This document shows, piece by piece, positions 45,360-53,868 of a stretch of DNA of 64,000 bases. Location: positions 4,766,501-4,830,500 of the forward strand of contig JBBCGG010000001.1 in assembly GCA_037200525.1 (NCBI GenBank), read 5' to 3'. This DNA is from Methylocella sp. (GTDB taxonomy: Bacteria; Pseudomonadota; Alphaproteobacteria; Rhizobiales; Beijerinckiaceae). Each line of letters begins with the position of its first letter. Position 1 is the first letter of the stretch. Made by a program: the position numbers and the translations under genes. Below the pieces are notes generated by a model. That model saw only the letters and a program-made list of their open reading frames with translations. It was not told the DNA's origin and ran no database searches.

Positions 45360-45884
45360 ATGAAACCGGCGGTTACAGGCCTCAGAATAACATCAACGGT
45401 CCTGTATGTGCTTTCCATCGGGGCCGCACTACGCGACCTTGAATTATCTGCGGTGCGCGGCGGTCCAAAGCCGTGGTTGGATTACTTTTGGATCGGAAGC
45501 GGCATACTGTCCCTGTTCTTGGCATTCTGCGCTGAAAAGATGGAACAGAGAATCGCTGTCAACGGCCAGGACGAACAGGCTGTTGAATCGAAAACTGCTT
45601 TATTCGCTAGATTCATAGCCCTCCCCGGCAAAAGTAGTTCGGATGCAGCCTCTCCCAATGCCACCCCCTGCGGAATAAATGCGAAGAGTCGCACGCGGCG
45701 CGACTCTAAATCAGACCCGCGCCAAGGTTGGATTCGTTCACTGCGCCGGCCGCCCAAAATGGGCACTTCAAGTTCAATCTTGAACTGCTGGCCGTCCATC
45801 TATTCGTCGCGAAGCGCCCCGGATTCCGGATCGCGAGATGAGCTACCGTGGCCGAGTCTGTTTGGCGAAGGCAGCCCGTCTTGA
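45360..45884 (+). CDS. Small membrane protein, paralogue B, with an unusual long tail
   Basis: Residues 1-60 form two hydrophobic segments (LRITSTVLYVLSIGAALRDL; FWIGSGILSLFLAFCAEKME) that match the 66-residue protein at 40935. GGGAG precedes ATG 45360. The reading then continues for another 110 residues rich in Ser, Pro and Arg and runs antisense into the secreted-protein gene at 45800. The tail is probably the result of a lost stop codon after duplication. The true functional unit is likely the first 65-95 residues. Confidence 0.5.
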   Translation: MKPAVTGLRITSTVLYVLSIGAALRDLELSAVRGGPKPWLDYFWIGSGILSLFLAFCAEKMEQRIAVNGQDEQAVESKTALFARFIALPGKSSSDAASPNATPCGINAKSRTRRDSKSDPRQGWIRSLRRPPKMGTSSSILNCWPSIYSSRSAPDSGSRDELPWPSLFGEGSPS

Positions 45885-46118
45885 CCCGCGGCGTTTCCGG
45901 CGCCTCCGGGCTCTTTGGAGCCAGTAGATGGGTGGGATTCGCCCTTTTGCCCACTTTGACCCATGGTTTGCCCAGTCCGATTTGTGTCATAGCCTTGCGC
46001 CAGCGCGATCGGTGAGAACGCAAGCATGGCTGCAGATAGCGTTGCGATGAAGTTCATGTTTTCCTCCCAGGTCGCTTGCCCTTAACCGCCAGCTGCCGGA
46101 AGTGTTCGATGATTTGAT
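45786..46118. repeat. About 330-bp duplicated block, copy B
   Basis: Second copy of the block at 42360-42693, with point differences but the same order: 3' flank, secreted-protein gene, its ribosome-binding site (GGGAGGA) and about 60 bases of upstream sequence. Confidence 0.85.
45800..46057 (-). CDS. Small secreted hydrophilic protein, paralogue B
   Basis: An 85-residue protein with the same signal peptide as paralogue A and a mature part differing at about a dozen positions (QTMGQSGQKGESHPSTGSKE, PNRLGHGSSSRDPESGAL). Conservation of the frame across many substitutions argues that both copies are translated and under selection. Function unknown. Confidence 0.7.
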   Translation of the reverse strand: MNFIATLSAAMLAFSPIALAQGYDTNRTGQTMGQSGQKGESHPSTGSKEPGGAGNAAGQDGLPSPNRLGHGSSSRDPESGALRDE

Positions 46119-46293
46119 CGAGCCGATGAGTCGCTACGGCGATTCCCAGCCGAAGCGTATCCTATCTGCCTGGAGCATTCACGATATCCATAGAGCCCAA
46201 TATCGCAGGCAATTCACGGGTCCGCACGGGGTCCGCACAAGGTCCGCAGGCTTGGATTGGGAAGAGATTAGTCGCCTAACGCATTGAAATTAT

Positions 46294-46342
46294 TGGTGCC
46301 GCAAGAGAGATTCGAACTCCAGACCCCCTCATTACGAATGAG
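46294..46342 (-). other. 3' half of a tRNA-Thr(CGU) gene: probable attachment site
   Basis: On the minus strand, 49 bases read anticodon arm (CTCATTCGTAATGAG, anticodon CGT from 46336 to 46334), variable loop, T arm with GTTCGAATC, and the acceptor strand ending in GCGGCACCA at 46294. The 5' half (acceptor 5' strand and D arm) is absent: the sequence beyond 46342 is AT-rich and unrelated. It is the typical direct-repeat scar of an element integrated into the 3' end of a tRNA gene, and an integrase gene begins 136 bases further on. Confidence 0.75.
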
Positions 46343-46477
46343 ACTGTCGCGCTTTCTTTTGGTTTCTTTTTATTTGATAGGATATCACTTCTCCCTGTAG
46401 TTACTGCGATTTGTATGCGATATTGTTTCAGATAGCCACCCACGGTTTCTTTTTTGGTGGCGACACGGTGGCGACAA

Positions 46478-47761
46478 ATGTCCAAGGACCTCACCAAGCG
46501 CACAATCGACGCGCTCCCTCCTCGCGAGAAGCCCTACATCGTCTTCGACGCAAAGCTGCCCGGCTTTGGATTACGCATCGCGCCCAGCGGCAGTAAAACT
46601 TTCGTCGTCTAGTACCGACCACACGGAGGCGGCCGAGCGATCGCCAAGAAGCGGCTCACGCTTGGAGCCTATGGCCCGCTCACGCCCGATCAGGCGCGCA
46701 AGGCTGCCGCCGACGCACTCTCCGCGGTGCGCCACGGGCGTGACCCACAGGCTGAGAAAAACGAACGCCGCACGGCGCTAACTGTCTCGGACCTGGTTGA
46801 CGCGTTCGCGACCGAACACGTCGCAACCAAATGCAAAGCGCGGACCGCGGAAGCGCACACAGCCGCCCTCGAGCGGCTGCGCAGCGCGCATGGCGGCGCT
46901 AAGGCAGAGAGCGTGACTCGGGGGCACATCGCCAAGATGCACGCGAGCTTGGCCGACAAGCCCTTCGCCGCTAACCGCTTTTTAGCCGTCGTTTCCAGGT
47001 GTTTCTCGTGGGGCGTTGACCGGCAACTATTGCCGGAAGGCCACCTCAACCCAGCGTCCCGCATCCAGCATTATGAAGGCGCGGCTCGCGAGCGGTACCT
47101 GTCCACTGCCGAGCTCGCGCGGCTTGGCGACGTCTTGCGGGAAGGCGAAACCGTCGGCCTCGAATGGTCGCCCGACGAGACAAAGGCCAGTGCGAGGCAC
47201 GCGCCGAAGCCTGAAAACCGGCGCACGCTGCTTGACCCGTTCGCTGTGGCCGCAATCCGATTGTTGATTTTGACCGGCGCTCGGATGCGCGAGATTTTGC
47301 ACGCCCGATGGAATTATGTCGACTTCGAGCGCGGTGTCCTTCGACTGCCCGACTCGAAGACCGGGGCGAAGCCGGTCTACCTCTCAGCGGCCGCGCTGGC
47401 CGTGCTCGCCGCCCTACCCCGCATCAACGGCAACCCCTTCATAATCGCGGGCGGCAAAGACGGACAAGCCCGCGTTGATCTCAAGCGGCCATGGGCCGCG
47501 GTCACTAAGGCCGCGGGGCTTGAGGGCCTGCGCATCCACGATCTTCGGCATTCGTTCGCCTCGGTCGGGGCCGGCGCTTCGCTTGGTCTGCCGATCATTG
47601 GGAAGCTGCTTGGGCACAGCCAGCCGGCCACGACCGCCCGTTATGCGCACCTCGACGCCGATCCGATGCGCCGCGCCGTCGAGTCCATCGGGGCGACGAT
47701 CAGCGCCGCGATGGGCGAGAACGCCGCCGAGAGCGCCGTCGTCAGCCTCCGCGGCAAATAA
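46478..47761 (+). pseudogene. Tyrosine integrase with internal amber codon
   Basis: A 427-codon reading from ATG 46478. The N-terminal DUF4102-type arm-binding domain (TKRTIDALPPREKPYIVFDA and LPGFGLRIAPSGSKTFVV) is cut by TAG at 46610-46612, where a Gln (CAG) would normally give VVQYRPHGGG. The frame then continues without a break through the core-binding domain to the catalytic domain: Arg in LTGARMREILHARW, HDLRHSF and LGHSQPATTARYAHLD with the nucleophile Tyr. A restart at 46727 would lack the arm-binding domain. The enzyme of a tRNA-Thr-targeting element is thus probably inactive or depends on readthrough. Confidence 0.85.
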
Positions 47762-48041
47762 AATCCCTCGATCTTTGAGCCATATCGCCTACGTAGGGCG
47801 ATTGAAACTGACATTTATCAGTAAGATAGCAGACCGCGTCAAGGACAACTGTCGCGTTATATTACTCTGCGCATGCGTATGCATCTCTGTCTATGTGTGC
47901 GTAAAGCCAGTGTATCAATCTGGTGTATAAAACTACATACACATACTATGAGCACTGTCCATTCAGTCAAATTTCTACTTGCCTGCATTCAGTATCCGTG
48001 CAATATCAAACATCGCAGCGGTTTGCACAAAGGAGATTTGG

Positions 48042-48281
48042 ATGCCCCAATATTCAGACAGGAGTCAGGCTCCGCCAGGCGGCTTGATGACAACGCCCGA
48101 AGCGGCCAGTTATCTGCGGCTGAGCAAGTCCCTAATAGACAAATACCGAGTATTCGGCGGAGGGCCGCTGTTCGCCAAGCTGGGAGGCCGGATCGTTTAC
48201 TCGAAAGAGGATCTCGACGCGTGGATCAGCGCGAGGAAATTCTCCTCCACGTCTGAGTACAGTGCCGGCGAGGCCGCATAG
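48042..48281 (+). CDS. AlpA/excisionase-type HTH protein
   Basis: A 79-residue protein from ATG 48042 with AGGAG upstream. The winged-helix motif MTTPEAASYLRLSKSLIDKY, GPLFAKLGGRIVYSKEDLDA and WISARK is the standard MerR-like AlpA/Xis domain. In integrative elements such proteins direct excision or activate the integrase. It lies between the integrase and the replication gene. Confidence 0.9.
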   Translation: MPQYSDRSQAPPGGLMTTPEAASYLRLSKSLIDKYRVFGGGPLFAKLGGRIVYSKEDLDAWISARKFSSTSEYSAGEAA

Positions 48282-48523
48282 CCCCGCGGAATCGAAACCT
48301 GAACGCGCCTAAGACCCACCAGACCTATCAGACCCACCAGACAGCAAGATTGAAAAAAGGCGCTTTCACCTCATAGAAGGTTGAAGCGAATGTTGTTTCT
48401 GAGAGCCGAGTATCCATCATCTTCCGACTGGACGCGGCATACCGAATTTATCTCCGGAATTAATCTAAGCGGCCCGCGCCATTGCCTTGGCGGCGTGAAC
48501 TTATGGTTCTCCAGGGAGTGCGC

Positions 48524-49036
48524 ATGATGGCCCCGAAGTTTAACGCGACATATGCGCGTCTGCTACTTTCACCTCAGATTGTCGAAATCGACCGGGCTTG
48601 GTTCGAGGCTCACCCGTTACGTTCCTTCCGAGTAAGGCAACTCGGCAAGGGCGAAGCCCGCGTGCACATGGTCCCTGAGTGGGCAAGACGCAACTGCTCC
48701 AAGGTAGTCATCCGCTTCGGAGAACAGGCCTTTCGTCAGACCGTGGCCATTGCGCAACCGCATAACGGCGTACCGGACAGCGATGAAACCGTATTGGCTA
48801 TTGTGTACGATGCTCTCCGGCTGGCCATGGCTAGCGATGACGAAATGAGAGCAGTGCGCGACGCTCTCGATGGCGCCCGTGCCTGTGACTGCAGCGAAGA
48901 CTCACTCGCAAAGGTCCGCTCGGCGGTGCGCGCAGTTGCGGCGGATCCAGAAAGCGACCCGATACTCCGCGAGGCACGCTCGTTCGCTATCATCCGAGCC
49001 GCGCGTGCCCAAAGCGAGAGAAGGGCGGGACGATGA
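48524..49036 (+). CDS. Hypothetical protein upstream of the primase gene
   Basis: A 170-residue protein. GGGAG at 48512 supports ATG 48524 over ATG 48503. The first half has a beta-rich region (LLLSPQIVEIDRAWFEAHPL and RQLGKGEARVHMVPEWARRN), the rest is helical with DALRLAMASDDEMRAVRDAL. A four-base overlap with the primase/helicase gene implies a joint role in element maintenance. No family recognised with confidence. Confidence 0.6.
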   Translation: MMAPKFNATYARLLLSPQIVEIDRAWFEAHPLRSFRVRQLGKGEARVHMVPEWARRNCSKVVIRFGEQAFRQTVAIAQPHNGVPDSDETVLAIVYDALRLAMASDDEMRAVRDALDGARACDCSEDSLAKVRSAVRAVAADPESDPILREARSFAIIRAARAQSERRAGR

Positions 49037-51030
49037 GTGCTCGGCTCGCCGCGAATGCGCCCTCAGCCCCAGTTTGCTCGTTCGACGACATTCGCGACGC
49101 CGCGGAAGATCTGACGCGTCGCGGGCTCAGCGTGTTCAAACTGTCCGCCGATTCGTGCCGCCCGCTCGTTCCGTCGCCGTGGGAGCGGGCTACGTCCGAT
49201 CCCTCGCGCGCTCGAGCGATGTTCACGAACGCCGCTGGCGGCCAAGAGGCGGCCAATATAGCCGTCGTGACCGGCGATCGCTTCATCGTGGTCGACGTCG
49301 ACGTGAAGGGCGACAAGCAAGGTTTGGCGTCGCTTGAGATTATGAAGGCGCGCGGCTTAGACACGGAGACGCTTACGGCGCGCTCGAAATCTGGCGGCTT
49401 TCACCTCTTTTTCGAAGTGCCGCCGGGCTATCACTACAAGAGCATTCAGGGCAATTCGGCCTATCTGCCCGGCATAGATATCAAGGGGACGCACGGTTAC
49501 GTGGTCGGCGTCGGAAGCTCGACGCCGCAAGGATCTTACACATGGGAGAAAGAGCTCCCGATCTTGCCGTGTCCCGATTTCCTGCTCAAGGAATGCCAGA
49601 AAGAGCTTTTGATCGAGCGCAAGGCTGCAACCCCCTACGTGCTTGGCGAGGCCGACACGCCCGAAATCATCGCGAAGGTGACGAACTACCTTCTCTATGT
49701 GGCCCCGGCCGGCGTCGCTGACGTCAACCATCATGATTCGCTCATAGCCGCCGCCCAAGGCGCGATGGACCGCGGCGCGACGCCGGAGCTTGCCGCTGAA
49801 CTCATAATCGAGCATTGGTCGACCCGGCCAGACTGTTCGAACGTCGACCCGGAATTGATTCGCTATCAAATCGCCGAGCACGCGCCGCGCCGCAATGACC
49901 CGATCGGGATCATATCGGCGATATCGGCCGACGATGCTTTTGAGGCGGTCACGCTGCCAAAGCCGGTTGCCAAGGCTGCGCGTGTGTTCAAGGCGTCGGA
50001 ATTCATGGCGCAACGCGTACCGACTATACCGGTTATAGAGGGGCTCATATCGGCTGGAGGCGTCTACACGCTTACAGGAAGCACGGGAGCAGGCAAGACT
50101 GGCCTCTTGCTCAATATCGCGCTGGCCGTGGCTTTCAACCATCCTGACATTATCGGGCGCGACGTTGAGGCTGGCCCCGTGCTCTACATGACCGCGGAGA
50201 ACCCGAACAAATTCCGGGAGCGGCTGATTCTCGCGGCAATCGTCTTTGGGATCTCTGAGGCGGACCTTGATAGCGGCAAGCTGCAAATCTTACCGGGTTT
50301 TGCGACCGAAACGGAAATGCTCGCTGAAGTAAAAAATATCAAAGGCGGCTTCAGCCTGGTCGTGCTCGACACGCTGGCGTCGTATTTCGCCGGCAGCGAT
50401 TTCAACGACAACGCGCAAACGCTGAACTTCCTCCGAGGCGTGCGGCCTATCACAGCCACAGCCGGGGCTCCTGCCGTGCTTATCGCGGCGCATCCGGTCA
50501 AGAACGCCGCAGCAGACAATCTTGTGCCCTATGGCGGCGGCGCCATCCTAAACGAAGTTGACGGAAACCTGACGCTCTCGGCCACAGCCGACAAGAAAGG
50601 CTCAATCCTTCATTGGCAGGGCAAGTTGCGCGAGCCGGACTTCGAGCCGATTCACTACGTTGTCGACCAGGAATCAAGAGACCAGCTCTTAGACGGAAAA
50701 GGTAGGGCGCTCGTCCTGCCAATCATGCGCTTTGCCACAGACAAAGAAGTGAAGGCCGAAGCTGCGAACGCACTCAATGCCAAGCAGCGCATTCTTGTTG
50801 CTCTGGCCGCCGGACCGCAGTTGACCGCCGCTGCCATCGCTCGTGTGGCCGGCCTACCAGGCAGGAGTACGAGCAGGTACGTCAACGAACTCCTCACTAT
50901 GAAACTCCTGGGGAATGGTCTTGCGGGAATCGAGTTAACCCCAAAGGGGGCCAAGCAACTGGCCGCGGTCCTCGCCGACCATGACGGGAATGTCTTCCAA
51001 CGAGTTGAAGGAGAGATTTTTGCGGGCTGA
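49033..51030 (+). CDS. Primase-polymerase/RepA-type helicase fusion of an integrative element
   Basis: A 665-residue replication protein. The N-terminal prim-pol domain (about 15-200) has the DxD metal site at D88-D90 (RFIVVDVDVKGD), the His motif SKSGGFHLFFEVP and DIKGTHGYVVGVGS. The central AAA_25/RepA helicase has Walker A around K355 (LTGSTGAGKTGLLLNIALAV), Walker B LVVLDTLASYFAGSDFND and the sensor AAHPVKN. A C-terminal winged helix (LTAAAIARVAGLPGRSTSRY) may bind the origin. It is followed at once by a dense palindromic repeat region that could be that origin. Confidence 0.9.
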   Translation: MSARLAANAPSAPVCSFDDIRDAAEDLTRRGLSVFKLSADSCRPLVPSPWERATSDPSRARAMFTNAAGGQEAANIAVVTGDRFIVVDVDVKGDKQGLASLEIMKARGLDTETLTARSKSGGFHLFFEVPPGYHYKSIQGNSAYLPGIDIKGTHGYVVGVGSSTPQGSYTWEKELPILPCPDFLLKECQKELLIERKAATPYVLGEADTPEIIAKVTNYLLYVAPAGVADVNHHDSLIAAAQGAMDRGATPELAAELIIEHWSTRPDCSNVDPELIRYQIAEHAPRRNDPIGIISAISADDAFEAVTLPKPVAKAARVFKASEFMAQRVPTIPVIEGLISAGGVYTLTGSTGAGKTGLLLNIALAVAFNHPDIIGRDVEAGPVLYMTAENPNKFRERLILAAIVFGISEADLDSGKLQILPGFATETEMLAEVKNIKGGFSLVVLDTLASYFAGSDFNDNAQTLNFLRGVRPITATAGAPAVLIAAHPVKNAAADNLVPYGGGAILNEVDGNLTLSATADKKGSILHWQGKLREPDFEPIHYVVDQESRDQLLDGKGRALVLPIMRFATDKEVKAEAANALNAKQRILVALAAGPQLTAAAIARVAGLPGRSTSRYVNELLTMKLLGNGLAGIELTPKGAKQLAAVLADHDGNVFQRVEGEIFAG

Positions 51031-51044
51031 AAACGGCGAAAAAC

Positions 51045-51256
51045 GCGTGGCCGAAGCTGGCCGAATTGATGGCCAATCGGCCACGTTTTTTGCAAGGAAA
51101 TGGTGGCCAGTTTTGGCCGAAGTTGGCCGACGAAAGGGGCTAACTAGTTGAAAATATTTCGTCGGCCAACTTCGGCCAATTTTTACCTAATGGCCATTCG
51201 GCCAATCGGCCACACGCCCCCCTTCTTAGAAGGGGGGCGTGGCCGAGGCTGGCCGA
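51045..51256. repeat. GGCCGA iteron array with large inverted repeats: putative replication origin
   Basis: Eleven GGCCGA or TCGGCC units occur in 212 bases. They build three hairpins: CGTGGCCGA with TCGGCCACG at about 51046-51084; a perfect 23-bp inverted repeat at 51113-51135 and 51157-51179 (TTGGCCGAAGTTGGCCGACG plus AAA); and a 13-bp palindrome at 51214-51226 and 51228-51240. The array starts 15 bases after the primase/helicase stop codon. No gene is visible in 51031-51347. Confidence 0.8.
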
Positions 51257-51347
51257 TTTTGATGGGCAGCTGGCAGAAGTGAATCCGTCGGATGCCATCG
51301 TAACTAAGGCCGCGGAATCTGGCGGCGACACAAGCAGGAATTGAAAC

Positions 51348-51692
51348 ATGATTTCACCTCGCCGGCGCCGAGCCCCCAAGCAGAAGGCAAAGAAGGCTCC
51401 AGAAAAGCACGACCTAGATCCGGACAACATTGAGGAGTTTGACGAAATCGACGCCTACGAGCAATTGGTCTCAGTGTGGTGCAAAACGCACTCTAAATAC
51501 GAGTCGCATTTCCTCCCGCTTTACCTCGTCAATCCGGGCGAACTCGATCGGCGCGCGGAGGCCTCTGCACAGCACCGCCGCCGCATGCGCATAGTGGCAG
51601 CTGTAACCGAAGCCGTTGCCGAAGCAGTAGCCCGCCGTAGCGGTCGGACACCCCCACCGCGTCGCGGCCAGCCCCCGACGCGGACACGCTGA
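51348..51692 (+). CDS. Hypothetical basic/acidic protein of the element
   Basis: A 114-residue protein after the repeat array. Basic N-terminus (SPRRRRAPKQKAKKAPEKHD), acidic middle (LDPDNIEEFDEIDAYEQLVS) and a helical Ala/Glu/Arg-rich end (VAAVTEAVAEAVARRSGRTP). A small terminase-subunit-like or DNA-binding role is possible but not supported by a motif. Confidence 0.5.
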   Translation: MISPRRRRAPKQKAKKAPEKHDLDPDNIEEFDEIDAYEQLVSVWCKTHSKYESHFLPLYLVNPGELDRRAEASAQHRRRMRIVAAVTEAVAEAVARRSGRTPPPRRGQPPTRTR

Positions 51693-51769
51693 TGAGCCAA
51701 GGGAAGCCCAATTCCCCATCGCACCTTGCTGGCAACGTTCCATCTAAGCGCGCGGCCACGGCTCGCTAA
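51692..51769 (+). CDS. Possible 25-residue peptide gene
   Basis: ATG 51692 overlaps the stop of the previous gene (TGATG). The product MSQGKPNSPSHLAGNVPSKR plus AATAR is polar and basic. Coupling is the only support, so it may be chance. Confidence 0.25.
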   Translation: MSQGKPNSPSHLAGNVPSKRAATAR

Positions 51770-51942
51770 AAGAAGGAGGGCTCCCTCATCGAACGAGTTT
51801 TCGTTAACTCGTTTAATTTCAACGACTTAATTATAGTTCAAACGCTCTGGATGCTATCCGACGCTTGGTGAGAATTGAGGGCAGCCGACGGCGCCGCCTT
51901 TGATCGACTCAATGCCCTGCGGAGCAGGACAAGCCCTTACGA

Positions 51943-52909
51943 TCAATGCGCCTCAATTTGTGTCCAGGAACCGTTTGAACCCTTCATATCCCGGTGGGTT
52001 GTGCCTTTGTCCCAATCAACGCAAGTTCGGATGTCGCCGTATGGATTGAACTCACACACATCGCGAGAAAGAAGATTTCCATCCGCGTCGTCGGCCCTTC
52101 GCACCATCATGTCCTTGCCATCATTGCTGGTGAACCAAATAGCCGTCGTGCAAATTTTCAGCTCGGGTTGACATGAGCGAACGAAGCTCGGTTTTCCGTT
52201 GTGCTGTGCGATCGACAGATCGGTCGCCCATTTCACAATGTTTTTCCCATTTTTGTTGCTCGGTTTGTGCTGGCGGTTGGACAGGAACCTGCGCCGGCGC
52301 CGCGACCTGCGCCGCATTGGCCGACGGCGTTTGAACAGGCTTTCCTGTCATCGTCGTTCCCATCGCGCGAAGGTTGTTCGGCGACAGCCAGACGATCTGA
52401 TCCGGTGGCGTAACTACCATTCGCCCGATAATTTCGGCCGGCACCCCGAGCTCTTTGACAACTTTTGCCATTGCCACGGTCGCCGCGTTCCCCTGTTCGG
52501 TCTCCCGTCCATTCTTGTCTGAGGCGCCATGCACGCCAACCGACGCGCTGTAGCTGGCAAACTTATCGGCACCGGCTGCGAACGCCACAAAGCACGCCGA
52601 CGCGCACGTTGACCCGTTCGGAACGACAGTGGCTATCTTCGCGAAGCGTATCAGCTCGGACAGCTTTACTCCCTCAAGCAAATTACCGCCGGGGGAATTG
52701 AGGCGAATGCCCGACACGATCTTCCCAGAGTCGTTGGCGCTCTTCGTCAGCTGCGTGAGTTGGTCGGCGTCCCCTGACGCGATCTCTCCGTTGAGGATAA
52801 CGATAACCTTGCCCTCTTTGGAGACGTAGCTTGTTAGCGTCGCGGCGGCGGCTGGCACCGAAACAGCGGCGAAAACGCCTGCTGCAAAACAGATTTTCAA
52901 AGGGCTCAT
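51943..52909 (-). pseudogene. Periplasmic COG3904-like (Clp-fold) protein, frameshifted
   Basis: From ATG 52909, a signal peptide (KICFAAGVFAAVSVPAAAAT) precedes a crotonase/ClpP-like domain: ILNGEIASGDADQLTQLTKS, IRLNSPGGNLLEGVKLSELI and NGSTCASACFVAFAAGADKF, with HGASDKNG. After QQKWEK near 52242 the frame shifts. The next frame supplies the expected C-terminal domain (KWATDLSIAQHNGKPSFVRS, then ELKICTTAIWF and GDIRTCVDWDKGTTHRDM) to a stop at 51943. A single indel has therefore broken a 320-residue protein. The family function is unknown; the SPGG and SACF motifs suggest a serine peptidase-like site. Confidence 0.75.
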
Positions 52910-53011
52910 GAAACAGCTCAGCGCAAATCAAGAAAATATGGCTCAATTTTGCGCTATACGAGGCGGAACCGCAAGTTCCGCGCGGCGTCGACCGCGCGGC
53001 TCAACCTTCGT

Positions 53012-53158
53012 CTATTTCTTGGCTTGTTGCTTCAGTCTTTCGATCAAAATGCGCTCGATGAACTGAGCTAGTGACCGACCGTCATTTGCTGCCAGCTTTT
53101 CGAGCGCCGTTTTGACGTCGGGCTCAACTCGTAATGAAATTGCAGCTGTGCGGGCCAT
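53012..53158 (-). CDS. Ribbon-helix-helix DNA-binding protein
   Basis: A 48-residue protein from ATG 53158 with GGAGGAC directly upstream: MARTAAISLRVEPDVKTALE, KLAANDGRSLAQFIERILIE and RLKQQAKK. The beta strand (AISLRVEP) and two helices are those of Arc/MetJ/CopG regulators. Such proteins act as antitoxins or plasmid-copy regulators. It diverges from the gene at 53272, with an inverted repeat between them. Confidence 0.8.
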   Translation of the reverse strand: MARTAAISLRVEPDVKTALEKLAANDGRSLAQFIERILIERLKQQAKK

Positions 53159-53231
53159 GTGTCCTCCTTAAAAATGTATGCAAATATGTGCAAATGAATC
53201 ACATTTTCATTGACAGGTTTGCGACTGACTG

Positions 53232-53247
53232 TAGTGTGCATACACTA
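53232..53247. promoter_or_regulatory. Candidate RHH operator
   Basis: TAGTGT (53232-53237) and ACACTA (53242-53247) form a perfect 6-bp inverted repeat with spacer GCAT, between the RHH gene and the divergent 168-residue gene. The repeated ATGTGCAAAT/ATGCAAAT words at 53173-53196 lie beside it. Confidence 0.55.
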
Positions 53248-53271
53248 TCACACAATTGCAGGAGAATAAAA

Positions 53272-53778
53272 ATGGCTCAAGATATCGCAATGTCGCTCGC
53301 CGTCGAGTGTCGCCTTATCGACAAGTACATGTTCATGTGCAGCCACCGGATCTCGGAGAGCGAATACGATAAGATCGATCGGCGGCGGATGGATGTCGAA
53401 GCGCAGCTTGCCGCCACAACGCCGTGGACAAACGCAGGCGCATCGGCGCTGCTTCGCACTGCGGCACGATGGTTACTCGCCGCTGAGCCTCAGGAATGGG
53501 CAATAGCCCATCTGCGCACGCACGCCCGGCGCCTCGGGCGCGGCGAACGCGGAGTGATTGTTAAGCTTCGGAGTCTATTCGTCACGCTCGGTGAAGAGCC
53601 GACGTGCGATGAATGCGCCCACGGGGGTGGATGGTCGCCGGAAAATAAAGCAGCTATCCTTGCGATACTAGCCAACGTGATCGAGTATGCCGAGTCATAT
53701 AAAGCCGCGCCAGAGGCTTGGGCACAGCGGAAGCTACTCTGGCAGGATATCCTCGCCACGGCGTCGCCGAGAAACTAG
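53272..53778 (+). CDS. Hypothetical protein divergent from the RHH gene
   Basis: A 168-residue helical protein. GGAG at 53261 supports ATG 53272 over longer readings. Segments include VECRLIDKYMFMCSHRISES, ASALLRTAARWLLAAEPQEW and KAAILAILANVIEYAESYKA, with Cys pair CDEC in EEPTCDECAHGGGWSPE. It is probably controlled by the RHH protein. No family recognised; a toxin function is not indicated by any motif. Confidence 0.6.
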   Translation: MAQDIAMSLAVECRLIDKYMFMCSHRISESEYDKIDRRRMDVEAQLAATTPWTNAGASALLRTAARWLLAAEPQEWAIAHLRTHARRLGRGERGVIVKLRSLFVTLGEEPTCDECAHGGGWSPENKAAILAILANVIEYAESYKAAPEAWAQRKLLWQDILATASPRN

Positions 53779-53868
53779 CGCGGCTTTCCTCTTGTGTTGT
53801 CGCCCTTGCGCCACGGCGACAACACGGTCCTTCGCTCGAGGCGCCAGCGCGAATGAGGGCATAATCCG

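Noticed and set aside
46294-46342. A functional tRNA-Thr gene
   Set aside because: The D arm and 5' acceptor strand are absent; the sequence where they should be is AT-rich and cannot pair.
48309-48345. Short repeats of AGACCCACCAGAC resembling a CRISPR or iteron
   Set aside because: Only two to three imperfect units of about 14 bases with no spacers of regular length; judged a chance or minor repeat.
49357-50286. A 309-residue antisense reading inside the primase/helicase gene
   Set aside because: No domain, Arg/His-rich, and it lies wholly over conserved prim-pol and Walker motifs of the other strand.
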